From contig DASPZU010000113.1 in assembly GCA_035636095.1 (NCBI GenBank), positions 1 through 25,154 of the forward strand: 25,154 nt of DNA. Direction: 5' to 3'. Numbering within the stretch: the stretch's first letter is position 1; each line of letters opens with the position of its first letter. Positions 24,701 through 25,154 of the stretch are shown piece after piece. The position numbers were made by a program, and so were the translations under genes. Source of the stretch: Gp7-AA10 sp035636095. Its GTDB lineage: Bacteria; Acidobacteriota; Thermoanaerobaculia; Gp7-AA8. Under the pieces are notes generated by a model that was not told the DNA's origin, searched no databases, and saw only the letters and a program-made list of their open reading frames with translations.

Positions 24701-25154
24701 GAGGCGTCGTCATTCCATCCGGAAGAGTCACAGTCAACTGACCCGATTGCGACGCCGCTGAGCCGACGTTCTGGATCGTGAACGAGGCCGTGACGGTTTG
24801 ACCTGGAGCGGCCGAATCGGGGAGCGCGGCCGCGCTGATGGTGAGCGTCGCGAGCCGCTCGGTGGTCTCTGATTGCGCCGAGATCGCGCCGTACGCATTC
24901 GCGTTCCCGTCCAGCCACGTGAGCGAGCCGGTGAACGTCAGCTTCTTGTTGTCGAAGGTTGCCAGACGCGCGCGATAGGCGGTATCGGTTTCGCCCGCTG
25001 CCTTCGCCGCGACTGCCGGAACGGTGTAGCTCGCCGTCAACGTCGTCGACGCCCCCGCCCCCAGACCCGGGACGACGAGTGGCGTCCTTGTCCCATCCGG
25101 AAGAGTCACGGTCAACTGACCCGATTGGGAGGCTGTCGCGCTGCTGTTCTGAAT
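15153..25154 (-). CDS. Giant PKD-array / RHS-YD-repeat surface protein, N-terminus beyond right edge
   Basis: One frame of 3,333 residues runs to the right edge without a start that fits, as the repeat pattern continues upstream. From the N-terminal side: tandem CARDB-like units of about 126 residues (24187-25154, marked by ATFDNK and LTWLDGNAN); another such unit; a PKD domain split by a beta-propeller (22575-23790); two PKDs (22030-22570); a Big_1-like domain, a PA14-like domain and a second Big_1-like domain (20850-22025); four PKDs (19720-20840, each N-x-P-P-V-V-N-A-G-P-D-Q and D-D-G); an Ig-like domain; the RHS shell from about 19415; 35 or more YD repeats (about 16230-18810); RHS core YLRARYYDPATGRFISQD and NPINGRDPSG (15750-15900); and a 198-residue tail. 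RHS shells encapsulate a C-terminal polypeptide cleaved after the D-P-x-G site. The protein is probably secreted, but the signal is outside the window. Confidence 0.9.
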   Translation of the reverse strand: MQNSSATASQSGQLTVTLPDGTRTPLVVPGLGAGASTTLTASYTVPAVAAKAAGETDTAYRARLATFDNKKLTFTGSLTWLDGNANAYGAISAQSETTERLATLTISAAALPDSAAPGQTVTASFTIQNVGSAASQSGQLTVTLPDGMTTPLAVQGLGAGASTTLTASFTIPAIAAKGAGETDAVYRARLATFDNKKLTFSGSLTWLDGNANTYGPITAQAEATERVPILVLTAAPLPASMLPNETFTPAYTIQNIGSGQASNVLLRVQQPDGTVGALPPLTIDGGASAQVNATAFTVPTIPVRATGESEAAYQQRLATFDNKVLNVSATLNWGDYGPVSQQTSTLEVVPILAMTMTAPANSLSGDPITYSITLTNSGHAAAQSFDLAVTLPNSSVQHPASSVIPAGGSANLTLSFTPPDTQPEADLTASALLRWTDARSNLYADLSVQATTHVKPKNLAPVVNAGPDKITALPAIQFDTQPTFRKIATGFNSPIGIDYHQFSNKVLMSVNYSSGLPYNLELVAGDGSRTRFSQVQGLTEELKVATAKDDGGGQSLGGFAPGTAFTGSGVPGVIVKIAPDGSSFQNPWVVLKRNGVTDPGLMRGSLYVDRTGVWNGDLIAVTTSGGVYRVNSAGVATWLAQINTHLEGLITIPSNPAKWGPWAGKILIGAEDQVLFYTVDTQGVAAPFGLGIRPEDLDLIPANENFFGVDFGESTLIGASASGWRNLVGDLLVTQESPGLLYDVRWDGTQFVKTLLTQVPQFEHVTFAPTGIANITPPGATVNLTGTVTDDGRPPGAPVTVVWSKFSGPGDVAFGSPTSLTTIATFFTAGDYVLRLTASDTQLTGFDDVSITVDPSNQPPVANAGADQSIRLPATASLTGSATDDAFPRGRVLTYSWSKFIGPGTVTFTPANQASTTASFSTSGTYVLRLTVSDGELTGSDDVIVSVSPDNLPPSVNAGADQTITLPASALLQGQVTDDGKPVGGQLTFAWTQLSGPGVASFSNPTALATSVSFTVPGTYVLRLSANDSLFGSADDVTITVLPGPSLILTPAFAGPLVTNTAQTFQATLANGGAPAAGVSIQFTVMGPNARSGSATTDSAGKASFSYTGTVNGTDTIQASATINGFPVVSNTSTVGWVSPVQSVSTTTVFGRFFVADGTGTFNTPITATPVWSQNFPAINFNAPPSAIPGSNVGVNARPFTDVTTDINGNFTGTILAQGNGEQAGLRNVANFSAVFTGSIIVGTAGAVTFSTFNDDGYILGIGNGATRISGPLTNPPGNLRTAFTNLQVVAAVNIATAPVTNSVVVNFPVAGTYPFELDYADGRGDALVMTMSTVVNGVTKPLPPTGTLTMTPNTFPIQNLGVPVTVNGIASDASGQPVPFLAVTLTVTGPNARQLSAQTDTTGTATFTYTGNNSGGDALQATASFTGMTGYSNVVFIQRGTNRAPTVDAGPDQTVVITNAAVLIATVTDDGLPLGTLPSTSWQMISGPTGVLFSVQGKPETTARFSQPGTYVLRANAIDTQLVGSDDVTITVVNAIAGNSPPVVNAGPDQTITAPSAAILTGTATDDGVPVGGGLAVTWVKVSGPGTVNFADPTKLSTTATFSVDGTYNLRLTASDTQLTTNDEVKIVVNPGNQAPVVNAGADQTVTTNIATLSGTATDDGRPNGTLTVSWSKFSGPGTVSFSSPTALTTSAGFSASGTYGIRLTASDSLLNSSDDVTVVVNRPPVVNAGPDVTITLPNLAPLNGSVADDGVGTLTIAWSKVSGPGTVTFTNPNVAATTASFSSAGDYTVRLTANDTLSTVSDDAVIHVFEPTLPPAVAITAPPDGADVTAPVDVTGSVDKGAWRLEYALQNGDGSANNWTTLSTGTAPASGILGRFDPTILLNGIYSLRLSATDASNQTASALSSLVVSRSMKIGAFTLTFHDLNTPVAGLPIQVDRIYDSRDKRVGDFGVGWNLSLKNVRMQKSDILGKNWEETLTSGFLPKYCIERRKAHVVSITFPDGRVYKFQAKSSPDCQQVQSITAGNVVFEQVQTTAVVSGAKLTVADPFFVVTGSIPGQIELDTLDLEPFNPTVFTLTTREGFIYVVDQQAGLQRMTDPSGNTLTVNAGGITHSSGKSIAFIRDGSGRITRITDPAGNALVYSYDTRGDLITFEDREHAISTYTYDGAHGLLNILDPNGRMPVRNEYDSTGRLVRTIDSDGNVINYTHSIAANQEIVTDRLGNPTVYDYDVNGNVVQKTDALGGVTHYTFDAAGNRLTETDPLGHTTTFTYDANGNVTSTTDPLGKVKSETFDATGRRLSSTDELGNLTTFAYDANGNLTRQEDALHNVTTYVIDSRGLRLSESNATGCTTQFEYDISGNLTRQIDGRGNATSHTYDGSGNRLTQTRTRTTSSGTETLTTSYQYDHENRPIKTTYPDGSFVQDSYDGVGMHTQHIDELGRRTGYQYNAAGDPTVTTYPDGLTESIGYDAEGRRTSTTDRAGRVTTIVYDKLGRITSIVKPDGSVTFSKYDAAGRLIESTDGRGNKTTYAYDDAGHNTSITDATGAITKFTFDAVGNKLTTTDPNNNTTTFTYDALNRLVKTTFADGTSKSIAYDALGRKTSETDQAGAVTRFEYDCNGQLVKVTDALSEITAFAYDEVGSRISQTDAEGRKTSFAYDKRGRLVRRTLPLGQFETKSYDAVGNVLARTDFNGSTTNNTWDTLNRLTQKSFADGTSFSFAYTASGKPSTITQPRGSTTYTYDALDRELTVTQPGTGTISYSWDANGNRLTVTTPVAPTTYTYDAVNRLATVTSPVGGATAYAYDPAGNRTQVRGANGTVTTYTYDRLNRLTQLLNKRGDGTVLSGFTYTLGAAGNRTRVVETSGRAIDWTYDAVYRLTGESIAEPAHGTSSTTWTYDKVGNRLTEQHNGIVGTFTYDNNDRLLSDAGSTYTYDANGSNTARNSATGTTNFIYDLAGRLKRSTGPAIIDYEYDAAGIRMKKTVNGTDVTKYLVDTVAEHARVLVELDAANAVRAAYTYGDDLLSMQRGTAQRFYLFDGQMSTRQLTDALQNVTDTYDFDAFGGLTNQTGSTQNDYLYAGEQFDANVGFYYLRARYYDPATGRFISQDSFGGTPFEPLTLHKYTYAHNNPINGRDPSGHFTLIEQETAIEIASVIARIFPTLLKGYILYKGVDVFYRPGFQMRNFGFDMLTFCASDQCFAAAIKLIESGNRLIVTGSKMIDWGEKVVGQVEAVQSLLKTGYGFYELVQAMRNAPTAFRAVWYSYQAASRLDYLETNGQYLLRITATTRVSLVYIHMEIWRDYSEAISKAIHLLADLRNIKKEIGEVIEMVHGGGPEF
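22840..23736 (-). other. Beta-propeller-like domain inserted in a PKD domain
   Basis: About 299 residues with repeating four-strand patterns (FNSPIGIDYHQFSNKVLMSV, GVIVKIAPDGS, GSLYVDRTGVWNGDLIAVTT, GKILIGAEDQVLFYTV, GDLLVTQESPGLLYDVRWDG) resemble NHL or SGL-type propeller blades. It is flanked by NLAPVVNAGPDKITALPA on one side and PPGATVNLTGTVTDDG on the other. These are the first strand and the remaining part of one PKD domain. Confidence 0.65.
24187..25154 (-). repeat. Tandem in-frame repeat of about 378 bases (126 residues)
   Basis: The marker TTGTTGTCGAAGGTTGCCAG recurs at 24187, 24568 and 24946, periods of 381 and 378 bases. The two units nearest the right edge are nearly identical at the DNA level over long stretches, while the third is diverged. 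At protein level each unit carries a CARDB-like fold ending in Y-R-A-R-L-A-T-F-D-N-K. More copies probably lie beyond the window. Confidence 0.85.

Noticed and set aside
22551..24761. Open frame of 736 codons on the plus strand
   Set aside because: Antisense shadow of the PKD and CARDB-like region, Arg-rich and without domains; the minus strand shows clear domains.

Overview
This is a GC-rich bacterial chromosomal window with short intergenic gaps and no RNA gene, IS element or CRISPR array that I can see. The gene content suggests a soil-type Acidobacteriota or a similar deep-branching Gram-negative: a TonB receptor with an N-terminal carboxypeptidase-regulatory-like domain, a DUF4388 protein, a Tat-exported two-subunit molybdenum hydroxylase, type IV pilus fragments, a giant PKD/RHS surface protein and several GC-rich palindromic dispersed repeats. 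The phylum call is inference from family content, not from a marker gene. No stretch longer than about 300 bases lacks a gene.

Layout. Bases 1-818 hold the start of an MFS permease (minus strand, cut by the left edge). It is divergent from a tiny orphan pilN/pilO pair (833-1686, plus). The pair converges on, and overlaps, a run of minus-strand genes read from 9115 down to 1616: a HEAT/DUF4388 protein with its own intrinsic terminator, an NTF2/SnoaL-like protein, a small unknown protein, a TonB-dependent receptor, a composite palindromic repeat and a polytopic membrane protein. Next on the minus strand is a two-gene molybdenum hydroxylase operon (11697 to 9137), divergent from a Crp/Fnr-type regulator (11796-12512).

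Bases 12516-15081 form the most coherent unknown locus. Reading leftward are an XRE regulator, a membrane-anchored protein with a possible PH-like domain, an RRM RNA-binding protein and a translationally coupled 70-residue protein. Reading rightward are an acyl-CoA desaturase and a coupled 73-residue protein. The two arms share a compact AT-rich bidirectional promoter region with a perfect 9+2+9 palindrome over the regulator start. RRM proteins and desaturases are both classical cold or membrane-fluidity response genes, so I propose a small cold/membrane homeostasis module. The desaturase has no ATG, GTG or TTG that would keep its N-terminus; the best start is an ATT behind a GGAG.

The last 10 kb (15153 to the right edge, minus) is one uninterrupted reading frame of more than 3,300 residues whose N-terminus lies outside the window. 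It has tandem CARDB-like repeats, an array of seven PKD domains, an RHS/YD-repeat shell with RHS core, and a 198-residue variable C-terminal tail. A predicted beta-propeller is spliced into the first PKD domain, and a PA14-like domain sits between two Big_1-like domains within the array. It looks like a secreted polymorphic-toxin or adhesin-type protein, but no same-strand immunity gene follows it.
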